DNA of 64,000 nucleotides, taken from assembly GCF_001984175.1 (NCBI RefSeq), contig NZ_MTQP01000068.1, positions 620,001 to 684,000 of the forward strand, written 5' to 3'. The notes beneath the pieces are model-generated. The model saw nothing but the letters and a program-made list of their open reading frames with translations, was not told the DNA's origin and ran no database searches. Below are positions 1 through 11,064 of the stretch, in pieces (position 1 is the first letter of the stretch; the number at the start of each line of letters is the position of its first letter). The translations under genes were made by a program, and so were the position numbers. Source of the DNA: Saccharothrix sp. ALI-22-I. Lineage in GTDB: Bacteria > Actinomycetota > Actinomycetes > Mycobacteriales > Pseudonocardiaceae.

Positions 1-543
1 CACTTCCGCGCACCCGCGCCCACCACACGTGCACGGGTCGCCGTCGTCCGGCTCGACCACCACGTGCCCGATGTGCCCGGCGTTCCCGGTGCGCCCGCCG
101 AACGGCCGCCCACCTAGCACCAACCCGCCGCCGACACCGGTGCTCACCACCAGCCCGACCATGAACCGGCTGCCCTGACCCGCGCCGAGCCAGTGTTCGC
201 CGAGCGCCATGCACGGCCCGTCGCCCGCCAACTCGACCCGCACTCCGGGCAGCAGCGCGGACAACCGGTCGCGCAACGGGAACCCACGCCACCCGGTGAC
301 GTTGATGGGGCTCACCGTCCCCGCGTCCACGTCGACGGGCCCGGCCGACGCGATGCCGACCGCCGCCACGCCCTCACCCTGCAACACCTGGTCCACAACG
401 GACGCCACCGCGTCCCACGTCTCCTCCGCGGCCCCGAGCGGCGTCGCCACCCGCACCGCCCGCGCCACCACGCCATTCCGGTCCACCAGCGCACCGGCGA
501 TCTTCGTGCCGCCGACGTCCAGTGCCAGCACCAGGTCCGTCAC
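1..543 (-). CDS. ROK family sugar kinase (glucokinase-like), 3' end outside the window
   Basis: Cytoplasmic sugar kinase or ROK-type regulator; only the first 181 residues are in the window. The GTG at 541-543 begins a protein with the ATP-binding motif DVGGTKIAGALVD near residues 9-21. At about residues 171-178 is CTCGGRGC, the ROK zinc-binding signature (CxCGxxGC), at the usual distance from the N-terminus. There is no helix-turn-helix domain before the kinase fold, which favours a kinase over a NagC/Xyl-type repressor. No clear ribosome binding site is seen. It starts 14 bases after the stop of a small secreted protein and is probably the last gene of a minus-strand run. The substrate cannot be told from sequence; glucose is the commonest for this length class. 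Confidence 0.85.
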   Translation of the reverse strand, partial: MTDLVLALDVGGTKIAGALVDRNGVVARAVRVATPLGAAEETWDAVASVVDQVLQGEGVAAVGIASAGPVDVDAGTVSPINVTGWRGFPLRDRLSALLPGVRVELAGDGPCMALGEHWLGAGQGSRFMVGLVVSTGVGGGLVLGGRPFGGRTGNAGHIGHVVVEPDDGDPCTCGGRGCAEV

Positions 544-557
544 GCGGCCACTGTAAG

Positions 558-893
558 TCAGCCGGTGCCCGTCGTCGTGGTGCCGGTCTCGCCCCAGTAC
601 GCGGTGATGGTCGCGCGGTACTTCGTGTCCTCGTACGCGGTGGCGAGGCTGCCGCAGTTGTTGCCAGAGTCGTTGTTCTCGTCGTAGATGTTCAGCGACG
701 GGCCGACACCGTTGAGCGGCTTGACGACGGCCCGGACCCAGCGCCGGCCATCGCTGTTGTACGCGTGCACGCACAGCGAGTCCGAAGCGTCGGCGTAGGA
801 CACGGTGCCACCCTGCGTGCTCTCGGTGAACGAGTTCGCCAGCGCGGGCTGGGCGAGCAGCAGGCTGACGGCCGCGACGCCGCCGGCGACGGG
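558..893 (-). pseudogene. Small secreted protein, probably start-interrupted
   Basis: Unrecognised family. The mature part (GTG at 801-803 to the stop at 558) is about 81 residues with two cysteines that could form a disulfide, an acidic Asn/Asp-rich centre and a Thr-rich C-terminus. Reading the same frame upstream gives a hydrophobic stretch ending AVSLLLAQPALANS, a classic Sec signal peptide with an AxA site. The frame is closed by TGA at 894-896 and contains no ATG or GTG before 803. That TGA is the stop of the upstream gene, whose last four codons read MLKR, a perfect n-region for this signal peptide. One base change (TGA to TGG) would give an intact precursor starting at 906-908. It may therefore be a nonsense-interrupted gene, a sequencing error, or a cytosolic protein started at 803. 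Confidence 0.5.
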
Positions 894-3074
894 TCAGCGC
901 TTCAGCATCCGGGTGAGGCCGGCCGCGACCGTGGTGGCCAGGATCCAGCCCATCACGATCAGCCCGGACGCGATCCACTGCGACGCACCCGGTGTCTGCC
1001 ACCGGTTCTTGTTGCCGAAGTCCACGATCGGCACCACCAGGTCGATGGTGAACAGCCACGGGCTCCACGGCAGGTGGTCCTGCTCGTTGATCTCGTGCAA
1101 CTCCGGGCCGGTGGCGAACCAGATGCTGCCCAGCAGCCAGGTCACCACCAGCCACGCCAACGCGCGGGCCGGGCGGTAGCCGTAGCCGACCATCGCGCGT
1201 TGCAGCCAGCTCCACAGCAGCACCAGCGGCCCGAGCCAGCGGCGGCCCTCGGCGACGGCCCGGTACCGCAGTCGCTGCTTCTCCACCGACACCGTGGCCG
1301 CGTGCTCGTCGTTGCCGCTGGCCCGCAGCATGTCGGCGAACTGGTCGTAGGGCCCCGGCCGGTAGGTGCGCCGCATCGCCTGCCGCAGCCAGCGCAGCCG
1401 CCGGTCGATCTCGGCGTCGTCACGCAGGTCGATCGGGTGCCGCAGCGAGTCGTAGCGGAACTCCTCCAGGTCGATCCGGCCGGTCGCGTTCCAGAAGTTC
1501 TCGTTGTCGTCCAACACCGTGCAGCGCACCTGCCGCAGCGTCACGTCACCGCGCGGCGGCGTGACGGGCGTGACCACCAGTTCCTGCACCTGCATGCCGA
1601 GCAGGTTCAACGCGTGCGCGTCGAGCCGGTCGCCGAGCACCGCGCCCGCGAACGTGGCCATCCGGCCGATCTGCGCCCGCCTGGCCCGCACGCCGCCGTG
1701 CGCGACGAACTCCTTGGCACCGCCCGCGCAGATCAGGTCCCGCCCGATGACCGCGCCGCCGACGTCCAGCGACGGCTTGCCCGCCGCCTGGTGCCGGTAG
1801 CGGCCGGGTTTGGTGATCCGGCTGCCGCGCAGGTCGAGGTTCGCACCGACGTGCACGCCGCGCAGCTCCAGCCCGCCGGTCACCTCGACCTCGCGGGCGG
1901 TGAAGTTGCTGCCGACGCGGGACCGGTTGCCCAGCACCGCGTCCGCACGCGGGTTGTCCAAAGTGGACCCGTCGAGGATGAGGCTGCCCTTGGCCTGGAA
2001 GTCGACCATCCGGAACTGGCCGCGCACCTGCGCCTGGCGGCCGATGATGTCGCCGCCGACCTGCGTGCCGTCCAGGTGCAGCGCGCGCCCGTACCCCGTG
2101 GGTTCGGCGGTGCTCGTCTCCAGCGCCCGCCCGAAGCCCGTCGGCTCGCTGTCGAACTCGCCCATCGCGTCGAACCCGCCGCCGGACAACGACAACGTGC
2201 CGCCGAGCGTGGCGTTGACCATCCGCACGGTCCCCGCACTGCGGAAACCCCGGTCCAGCTGCACGTCACCGTCCACGGTGATGCGGTCGAACACGAGCGT
2301 GGCGTTCGGGTCGGAGTGCGGGTCCAACACGTCGTCGTCCGCGCGACCGTCGGCAGCCGTCGTGCCGCGCAGGGTCAACGCCGAGTCGACGCGTGCGCCC
2401 GCGAGCAGCACGGTGCCGTGCAGCGTGCAGCCGTTCATCAGCAGGTTGCCGCCGACGTGCAGACCGGTGCCGTTGAACGAGTGGCCCAGCGGGTTGTCCA
2501 ACAGCCCGCCGCTGAAGTTGCAGTACCCGCCGACGTGCGCGCCCGCCATCCGCAGCTCACCGGTGACCCGCACCCGTTGCGCCAGCAACCCGCCCGCCAG
2601 CTTCAACCGGTCGGCGTGGAACGCGATCGCGTCCGGCACGCGCAACGAGCTGTCCCGCAACGACAGCGACCCGGCCACGTCCGCGTCGACCAGGTCCACC
2701 ACGCCCTCGACCGTGCTGCCGGCCAGCGAGACCTCGTTGGCGCTGCTCAGGTTGCGGGCCGACAGGCCGGGCAGCCAGCAGTCCGCGAACTCGATCCCGG
2801 CCAGCTTGCCCTGCCGCAGGTCCGGCGGTTCCTCGAACCGGCACCGGACGAACTCCAGCAGGTACGGGAACTCCACCGCGCGCAGGTCCAGCGTCCCGGT
2901 CAGGAACCGGTCCGCCACCCGCACCACCGGCGGCATCCCGGCCCGCCGCCTCGGTAACCGCCACGTCCCGTCCGGCTCGCCGACGCCGCGCAACACCTCG
3001 GCCGCGGCCATCCGGGCGGAGCGCGGCGGGCTGGGATCGAACACGTCCAGCCCCCGCGCACCCGCCTCACTCAT
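894..3074 (-). CDS. Pentapeptide-like repeat protein with C-terminal membrane domain
   Basis: A protein of about 726 residues. The first ~540 residues are irregular beta-solenoid repeats of the type LRMAGAHVGGYCNFSGG, with a small residue and a hydrophobic residue every five to seven positions, resembling actinobacterial pentapeptide-like proteins often annotated as membrane-associated oxidoreductases. The C-terminal 170 residues hold a basic linker and three hydrophobic segments (around ALAWLVVTWLLGSIW, WLFTIDLVVPIVDF and IASGLIVMGWILATT). It is probably an inner-membrane protein with a cytoplasmic solenoid; its function is unknown. ATG at 3072-3074 is used; GTG at 3102-3104 would add ten residues and neither has a good ribosome binding site. 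It lies 64 bases downstream of the ABC transporter and may be cotranscribed with it. Confidence 0.75.
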   Translation of the reverse strand: MSEAGARGLDVFDPSPPRSARMAAAEVLRGVGEPDGTWRLPRRRAGMPPVVRVADRFLTGTLDLRAVEFPYLLEFVRCRFEEPPDLRQGKLAGIEFADCWLPGLSARNLSSANEVSLAGSTVEGVVDLVDADVAGSLSLRDSSLRVPDAIAFHADRLKLAGGLLAQRVRVTGELRMAGAHVGGYCNFSGGLLDNPLGHSFNGTGLHVGGNLLMNGCTLHGTVLLAGARVDSALTLRGTTAADGRADDDVLDPHSDPNATLVFDRITVDGDVQLDRGFRSAGTVRMVNATLGGTLSLSGGGFDAMGEFDSEPTGFGRALETSTAEPTGYGRALHLDGTQVGGDIIGRQAQVRGQFRMVDFQAKGSLILDGSTLDNPRADAVLGNRSRVGSNFTAREVEVTGGLELRGVHVGANLDLRGSRITKPGRYRHQAAGKPSLDVGGAVIGRDLICAGGAKEFVAHGGVRARRAQIGRMATFAGAVLGDRLDAHALNLLGMQVQELVVTPVTPPRGDVTLRQVRCTVLDDNENFWNATGRIDLEEFRYDSLRHPIDLRDDAEIDRRLRWLRQAMRRTYRPGPYDQFADMLRASGNDEHAATVSVEKQRLRYRAVAEGRRWLGPLVLLWSWLQRAMVGYGYRPARALAWLVVTWLLGSIWFATGPELHEINEQDHLPWSPWLFTIDLVVPIVDFGNKNRWQTPGASQWIASGLIVMGWILATTVAAGLTRMLKR

Positions 3075-3138
3075 GTGAGGAGACAATGGGGCCTGAGCCA
3101 ACACCTGACAAGCACCTTGGCAAGCTCCGGCCGATCCA

Positions 3139-3918
3139 TCAGGTGCTGCTCGGTCCCTGGTGCGTCGGGTCGAGCACCCGGGCCAGGAACGACTGCGTGC
3201 GCTCGTGCTGCGGCGCGCCGATGACCTGCTCGGCAGGCCCTTCCTCCACGACGTACCCGCCGTCCATGAACAGCACCCGGTCGGCCACCTCGCGGGCGAA
3301 CTGCATCTCGTGCGTCACCACGAGCATCGTCATGCCCTCGTCGGCCAACTGCCGCATCACGCCCAGCACGTCGCCCACCAGCTCCGGGTCCAGCGCCGAC
3401 GTAGGCTCGTCGAACAGCATCACGTCCGGGTCCATCGACAGCGCCCGCGCGATCGCCACCCGCTGCTGCTGACCGCCGGAGAGCTGGCCGGGCATGGCGT
3501 TCACCTTGTCCGACAACCCGACCCGCGCCAGGTTCCGCAACGCGACTTCCTGCGCCTGCTTCGCGTCCCGCTTGAGCACCTTGCGCTGCGCCACCATGAG
3601 GTTGTTCAGCACGTTCAGGTGGGAGAACAGGTTGAACGACTGGAACACCATGCCGATGCGGGTGCGCGCGGCGTCGATGTCCACGTCCGGGTCGGTCAGC
3701 TCGACCCCGTTGACGACGATCTTGCCGCCGGTCGGCTCCTCCAGCAGGTTCACGCAGCGCAGCAGCGTGGACTTGCCCGAGCCGGACGGCCCGATGATGC
3801 ACACCACGTCACCGCGGTTGACCCGGACGTCGATGCCCTTGAGCACGTCCAGGGTCCCGAACGACTTCTTCAGCCCGGTGATCTCCACCGCGAGGCCGCT
3901 GTCGACGTCGACGCTCAT
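3139..3918 (-). CDS. Polar amino-acid ABC transporter ATP-binding protein (GluA/GlnQ type)
   Basis: ATPase subunit that powers uptake of a polar amino acid, most likely glutamate or glutamine. In 259 residues it has Walker A GPSGSGKS (residues 43-50), a Q-loop near VFQSFNLF, the signature LSGGQQQR, Walker B VMLFDEPTS and the switch histidine in VVTHEM. The length is slightly above the 240-250 residues usual for the family because of a short N-terminal extension. The start ATG at 3916-3918 overlaps the stop of the permease gene (ATGA), so the two are translationally coupled. The start is chosen for this overlap. The substrate is inferred from subfamily likeness only. Confidence 0.93.
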   Translation of the reverse strand: MSVDVDSGLAVEITGLKKSFGTLDVLKGIDVRVNRGDVVCIIGPSGSGKSTLLRCVNLLEEPTGGKIVVNGVELTDPDVDIDAARTRIGMVFQSFNLFSHLNVLNNLMVAQRKVLKRDAKQAQEVALRNLARVGLSDKVNAMPGQLSGGQQQRVAIARALSMDPDVMLFDEPTSALDPELVGDVLGVMRQLADEGMTMLVVTHEMQFAREVADRVLFMDGGYVVEEGPAEQVIGAPQHERTQSFLARVLDPTHQGPSST

Positions 3919-4739
3919 GCCGACACCCCCAACCCGGTCGATTCCGGCGTGCTGATCTTCTTGCCGCCCGTGCGCCGCTCCAAGTACCGCGACAGGTGGC
4001 CCAGCGGCAGCGTGATGATCAGGTAGCACAGGCCGACCACCAGGATCGGGGTCAGCGACGGCGACCGGCTCAGCGTCTCGCGGCCGAACTTGGTCAGCTC
4101 GTACTGGTCGCGGGCCAGGCCGATGATGTAGATCAGCGACGAGTCCTTGGTGAGCAGGATCAGCTCGTTGGTCAACGGCGGCAGGATGATCCGGAACGCC
4201 TGCGGGATCACCACCGTCAGCAGCGTGCGGCCGTGCGACATGCCCAGCGACCGGGCCGCCTCGATCTGGCCCTTGGGCACCGCCTGGATGCCCGCGCGGA
4301 TCGTCTCGGCCATGTACGCGGCGCCGACGATGCCCAGCGCCAGCATCACGGTGGAGTAGATGTCGAACTGGAGCCCGAACGCCAGCGGCACGCCGAAGCT
4401 CAGCGCGATGAACACCAGCAGCGCCGGCACACCGCGGAAGAACTCGATGTAGATCGTGGCCAGCCACCGGTACGGCGCGACCGGCGACAGCTTCATCAGC
4501 GCCAGGATCAGGCCGAGGGCCAGGCCGAACGCGAAACCGAGCGCGGTGTAGATCAGGGTGTTCGTCAACGCCACCGTGATGACGTTGGGGAACATCTCCG
4601 CGGCGATGTCGAGGTTGAAGAAGCTGCGCTGGATCTCGTTCCAGTCGGCGACGAACGCCAGGACGACGGCGACCACGACCAGCAGCGCGTACTGGCTCAT
4701 GCGGAACGCCTTGGCCCGCTGTCGCTTCGAGAGTGCCAT
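3915..4739 (-). CDS. Polar amino-acid ABC transporter permease
   Basis: Inner-membrane permease of the HisMQ/GlnP type, 274 residues. About five hydrophobic segments are visible after a basic N-terminus. The EAA loop that docks the ATPase is EAARSLGMSHGRTLLTVVIP, followed by QAFRIILPPLTNE. The region FFRGVPALLVFIALSFG is typical of the family. Only one permease gene accompanies the ATPase and binding protein, so a homodimeric channel is likely. ATG at 4737-4739 was chosen over an in-frame upstream start because it gives the expected KRQR topogenic end and lies after the intercistronic hairpin. Confidence 0.92.
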   Translation of the reverse strand: MALSKRQRAKAFRMSQYALLVVVAVVLAFVADWNEIQRSFFNLDIAAEMFPNVITVALTNTLIYTALGFAFGLALGLILALMKLSPVAPYRWLATIYIEFFRGVPALLVFIALSFGVPLAFGLQFDIYSTVMLALGIVGAAYMAETIRAGIQAVPKGQIEAARSLGMSHGRTLLTVVIPQAFRIILPPLTNELILLTKDSSLIYIIGLARDQYELTKFGRETLSRSPSLTPILVVGLCYLIITLPLGHLSRYLERRTGGKKISTPESTGLGVSA

Positions 4740-4770
4740 GTGGATTACCTCGCGGGTGGGGGGACAAGGC

Positions 4771-4802
4771 GCGGGGCCGGTGCTTGGCAGCACCGGCCCC
4801 GC
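4771..4802 (-). terminator. Intercistronic hairpin in the amino-acid transporter operon
   Basis: Perfect 14-bp inverted repeat (GCGGGGCCGGTGCT / AGCACCGGCCCCGC) with a 4-base loop, between the binding-protein stop (4814) and the permease start (4739). No T-tract follows on the transcribed strand. Such hairpins commonly stop most transcripts or stabilise the upstream message, giving more binding protein than permease; here this is inference from position. Confidence 0.75.
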
Positions 4803-4813
4803 GGGTCAGCCGC

Positions 4814-5632
4814 TTACTTCGATTCCGGCTTCTTGCCGAACCACTTCTCGTAGATCTTGTCGTACTCGCCGCTGTCCTTGGCCTTCTTCAGGACCTCGTC
4901 GACCTTGGCCTTGAGGGCGGTGTTGCCCTTCTTCATGCCGATGCCGTACTTCTCCTGCGTGTCGAACTCCGCGACCACGGCGGTGTCGGGGAATTCCTTG
5001 ACGTAGTCGAGCAGCACGCCGTTGTCGTTGATGGCCGCGTCCACCGAGCCGGTGCGCACGGCGGTCTCCATCAGCGGCAGGTCCTCGAACTGGACGACCG
5101 TGTAGCCGTACTTCGAGGCGTTCTCGTTGGCGTAGATCTCGCCGGTGGTCTCCAGCTGGACGCCGATCTTCTTGCCCCGGAGGTCTTCCAGGGACTTGAC
5201 CGGCGAGTCCTTCTTCACCAGCAACGCCTGCGAGGCGTCGAAGTAGGGCTCGGAGAAGTCGATGACCTCGGCACGGTCCGGCTTGATGGTCATGCCGGCG
5301 GCCGCGAGGTCGCACTTGCCGGTGTTGAAGACCTCACCGGAAGTGATGGTCTCGAACGGCGTGTCGAAGATTTCCTGCTCGACGTTGAGGTCCTTGGCCA
5401 CCAGGTCGACCAGGTCGACGTCGAAGCCGACGGTCTTGTCACCCTCGGAGAACTGGAAGGGCTTGTAGGACAGGTGGGTGCAGGTGACCAGCTTGCCGCT
5501 CTTGACCAGGGTGATGCCGGTCCCGCTGTCCTGGGTGCCGGTGTTGACCTTGGTCGCGCACGCCGTCATCGTGGCCGCGAGGGCGAGCACGGGAAACAGG
5601 GCGAGCGCAGCGTGCCTGGTACGACGGGCCAC
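4814..5632 (-). CDS. Amino-acid ABC transporter substrate-binding lipoprotein
   Basis: Extracytoplasmic binding lipoprotein of the family 3 solute-binding group (GluB/GlnH), 272 residues. The signal peptide starts MARRTRHAALALF and the lipobox ATMTAC places the lipidated cysteine at residue 25. Family hallmarks are YKPFQF, VGFDVDLVDLVAKDL and the hinge around CDLAAAGMTIKPDRAEVIDFS. It is the first gene of the three-gene transporter operon. The GTG start at 5630-5632 is supported by a GAGGAG ribosome binding site about 8 bases upstream. The 155 bases before it are AT-rich for this genome and must hold the operon promoter; no clear GlnR box was found. Confidence 0.93.
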   Translation of the reverse strand: MARRTRHAALALFPVLALAATMTACATKVNTGTQDSGTGITLVKSGKLVTCTHLSYKPFQFSEGDKTVGFDVDLVDLVAKDLNVEQEIFDTPFETITSGEVFNTGKCDLAAAGMTIKPDRAEVIDFSEPYFDASQALLVKKDSPVKSLEDLRGKKIGVQLETTGEIYANENASKYGYTVVQFEDLPLMETAVRTGSVDAAINDNGVLLDYVKEFPDTAVVAEFDTQEKYGIGMKKGNTALKAKVDEVLKKAKDSGEYDKIYEKWFGKKPESK

Positions 5633-5787
5633 GGGTCACTCCTCGTAACTGTGTCGGTCGAGTGTTCGGCATACTGCCACTTGGGTGACGTGGTGCACAG
5701 CACGTGAGTGTTACAGATCTTCGGTGTGCATGAATCTTGCGTCACATGGCGCGTACGGCAGCAAATTATTCAGCCGTTTGGTCTTGA

Positions 5788-8487
<2,700 letters not shown>

Positions 8488-8492
8488 CGATC

Positions 8493-8509
8493 CAGTAAAC
8501 CGGTTACTG
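8493..8509. promoter_or_regulatory. Operator-like inverted repeat before the GH63-like gene
   Basis: CAGTAAACCGGTTACTG: 6-bp arms CAGTAA/TTACTG around ACCGG, containing the palindrome AACCGGTT typical of LacI-family sites. It begins only 6 bases upstream of the longest start codon of the glucosidase gene, a position suited to repression. The regulator is not in the window. Confidence 0.45.
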
Positions 8510-8693
8510 GCCGGTTAGGTCACAGCCCTGCCCGGTGTTTACAAACCCGATCATGATCACTCTCCGTGGACGTTTTGACGCCGCGGCGTCAGGGTCCTGT
8601 CACCCGCGCGAGGGTGCTGGAGCACGTGCCGACCGAGGCGCTGGAGCGCCCTCGGGTACGGCAGTCCGGCCTGCTGACCGATATCGACCGAAG

Positions 8694-9179
8694 ATGGGGC
8701 ACGTGACCGAAGAAGACTGGAAGGCCGATCGCGTCGGCGCGGCCCTGCGTGGCGAGAACCCGACGGTGTTGCGGAGGCTCAGTGCCGGCTTCGCGTGCAT
8801 CGGGGACGTGCAGTTCCTGCCCGGCTACTGCGTCCTGCTCACCGACTCGCCCGACGTCCAGCGCCTCACCGACCTGCCCCGCGACCGCCGGCTGCACTTC
8901 CTCGCCGATATGGAACTGCTGGCCGAGGCGGTGGAACGGGTGTGCGCACGGCGTGATCCGCAGTTCCGTCGGGTCAACCTGGAGATCCTCGGCAACACCG
9001 ACCCGTACCTGCACGCCCACGTCCGGGCCCGCTACCACTGGGAACCCGAACCGGTCGTGCGCCACCCCGTCTACCTCTACCCACCGGAGCGGTGGTCGGA
9101 TCCGACCACCGCCCTCGGGCCGCAGCACGACGACCTGCGCGCCGAGCTCACCGCGGAACTCGACCGGCTCAGCGACTAA
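8694..9179 (+). CDS. HIT-like nucleotide hydrolase
   Basis: A 161-residue HIT-superfamily protein, probably a nucleotide hydrolase acting on dinucleoside polyphosphates. It opens with FACIGDVQFLPGYCVLLT, followed by helix-rich sequence and NLEILGNTDPYLHAHVRARY. The histidine triad reads H-A-H-V-R-A-R, so the third histidine is arginine. This matches a branch with LHAHVFPRY-type motifs, in which catalysis is less certain. ATG at 8694 is used, with GTG at 8703 as alternative; no strong ribosome binding site helps choose. The gene converges on the M20 peptidase gene and the two overlap by four bases at their ends. Confidence 0.75.
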   Translation: MGHVTEEDWKADRVGAALRGENPTVLRRLSAGFACIGDVQFLPGYCVLLTDSPDVQRLTDLPRDRRLHFLADMELLAEAVERVCARRDPQFRRVNLEILGNTDPYLHAHVRARYHWEPEPVVRHPVYLYPPERWSDPTTALGPQHDDLRAELTAELDRLSD

Positions 9180-10588
9180 CGGCGGGCGTGCGCGTCCAGC
9201 ACCACGGCCACGGCCTCGGTGATCCGGGTCGCGTGCGCCAGGTGCAGCCACTCGTCGGGCACGTGGCAGTTGGAGTCCGGCCCGACCGCGCCCGTGACCA
9301 GGAACTGCGCCTCCGGGTACGCCTCGTGCAGCAACCCCATGAACGGGATCGAGCCGCCCAACGACACCGTCCGCCACGGCGCGTCGAACACGTCCTTGCC
9401 GATCCGGTCCAACGTCTCGCGCAGCCACGGCGCCAACTCCGGCGCGTTCCACCCGTCCGCGAACTCGATCCGCGACAACTCCACCGACGCCCCGTAAGGC
9501 ACATCCGAGGTCAACGCCCGGCGCACCGCCTCCATCGCGGCCGACGAATCGGCCGTCGGCGGCAGCCGGAAGCTCAGCACCAGCGTGGTGAACGGCCGCA
9601 GCACGTTGCCCGCGTCGTCCGGCGACGGCAGCCCGTCCGCCCCGGTGACCGACAGCGTCGGCCGCCACCCGGCGTTCAGCGCCAGTTCGACCTCATCGGT
9701 GCCCATCGGCTGCGTCCCCGCCGCCCACGGCACGCTCCCGACCAGCACACCGGGCGTGCTGGCGACCGCCTCACGCACCTCCAGAACCCGGTTCTCCGGG
9801 ATGTCGACGTGCATCTCCCGCACCAGCACCTCGCCGGTCGCGGCGTCCTCCAGCCGGTCCAGCAGCTGCCGGGCGATCCGGAACGACGACGGCACGATCC
9901 CGCTCGCCATCCCCGAGTGCAGCCCGCTCTCCAGCACCCGCACGGTCATCGTGGCCTGCGCCAACCCGCGCAGCGACGTGGTCAGCCACATCCGCTCGTA
10001 GTCGTTGCCGCCCGAGTCCAGGCACACGACCAGCGACACCTCACCCAGCCGCGGCCGCAGGTGGTCCAGGTACGCGGGCAGGTCCGGGCTCCCGGACTCC
10101 TCACCGGTCTCCAGCAGCACGACGCACCGCGAGTGCGTGCCGCCCGCCTGCCGGACGCCCTCGATCGCGGCGATCGCGGCGTAACCGGAGTAGCCGTCGT
10201 CGGCCGCGCCGCGCCCGTACAGCCGCCCGTCGCGCACGACCGGCGTCCACGGCCCGAGCCCGTCGCCCCAGCCACCCACCGGCGGCTGCTTGTCCAGGTG
10301 CCCGTACATCAGCACGGTGTCCGACGTCGGAGCCGTGCCCGGCACGTCGACCAGCAGCAACGGCGTCCGGTCGGGCAGTTGGACGACCTCGGTGGTGGCG
10401 CCGGGCAGGTCGCGGGCGGCGAGCCAGGCGCGCACGTGGTCCACGGCGGCGGCCAAGTGGCCGTGCGAGGCCCACGCGGGGTCGAAGACGGGGGAGATCG
10501 CGGGTACCGCGACCAAGGCGGACAGGCTCGGGAGGATGTCGTCGTCCCAGAGGCCGCGAACGGTACGGGTCAGCGCTGAACGGTCCAC
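9176..10588 (-). CDS. M20 family metallopeptidase (dipeptidase/carboxypeptidase)
   Basis: Cytoplasmic zinc peptidase of the M20/M25/M40 family, 470 residues. Metal and catalytic motifs are in order: MYGHLDKQPP (first His and catalytic Asp), RGAADDGYSG (bridging Asp), ETGEESGSPD (general base Glu and zinc Glu), VCLDSGG and, near the C-terminus, a His in SNCHVPDEW. The dimerisation lid lies between the halves around ESGLHSGMASGIVPSSF. The length matches the family of dipeptidases that cleave unmodified or beta-Ala dipeptides; the exact substrate is not evident. It stands alone, convergent with the HIT-like gene. ATG at 10586-10588 is the only good start. Confidence 0.9.
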   Translation of the reverse strand: MDRSALTRTVRGLWDDDILPSLSALVAVPAISPVFDPAWASHGHLAAAVDHVRAWLAARDLPGATTEVVQLPDRTPLLLVDVPGTAPTSDTVLMYGHLDKQPPVGGWGDGLGPWTPVVRDGRLYGRGAADDGYSGYAAIAAIEGVRQAGGTHSRCVVLLETGEESGSPDLPAYLDHLRPRLGEVSLVVCLDSGGNDYERMWLTTSLRGLAQATMTVRVLESGLHSGMASGIVPSSFRIARQLLDRLEDAATGEVLVREMHVDIPENRVLEVREAVASTPGVLVGSVPWAAGTQPMGTDEVELALNAGWRPTLSVTGADGLPSPDDAGNVLRPFTTLVLSFRLPPTADSSAAMEAVRRALTSDVPYGASVELSRIEFADGWNAPELAPWLRETLDRIGKDVFDAPWRTVSLGGSIPFMGLLHEAYPEAQFLVTGAVGPDSNCHVPDEWLHLAHATRITEAVAVVLDAHARR

Positions 10589-11064
10589 CCCTCGATCCTG
10601 TCACGGCCGGGTTTCCCACCGGCCTCGCCGAGCGGGCCGTTCGACCGGGGTCGGGCAGGTTTCGCGTGGTGGAAATGGGCAGTCCGGCCGATGGTCGGTA
10701 GTCCATCCAAGCACCGGGTGCCGACGTGGGTGTTCCGCCCCGACCCGACGTGTCCGAACCCCTACGTACTGTGTTAACGATCGGTAACCGGGACATCGGC
10801 GTCCGTTTACCGAACGCTCTACTCGGACTGCCGAAGATTGGCCGTCCAACGGTTACCGCACGTCAGAACGTTGCGTGAAGTGTTACGAAGTGGGATGGGG
10901 CTCACCATGTCGAGTGAGGCCATGTCAGGATGTGGATGAGGAACACCGTCAGCGCCGACGGTTGCCCAACCCCCGACACCCAGGGGGCGACGGCGACTGG
11001 CGGTGCAGCCGCGCAGCGTCGCCACAAGCGACCGGGCGGCCTCGTAGACGAGGAGACAAGGCGC
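10589..11064. promoter_or_regulatory. Long divergent intergenic region before the 2-oxoacid dehydrogenase operon
   Basis: 476 bases between the divergent peptidase and E1alpha genes. The near-palindrome GTTAACGATCGGTAAC (10773-10788, one mismatched pair) is a good repressor-site candidate. It resembles the TTACTGATCGGTAA site before the etfD-like gene. An upstream in-frame start at 10930 would lengthen E1alpha by 45 poor residues and is less likely than 11065, which has GAGGAG before it. No other gene was seen. Confidence 0.5.

Noticed and set aside
522..2957. Very long plus-strand open frame opposite the pentapeptide-like gene
   Set aside because: High-GC antisense shadow: it reads Arg/Pro/Val/His-rich sequence without domains, while the minus strand encodes a coherent repeat protein with membrane helices.
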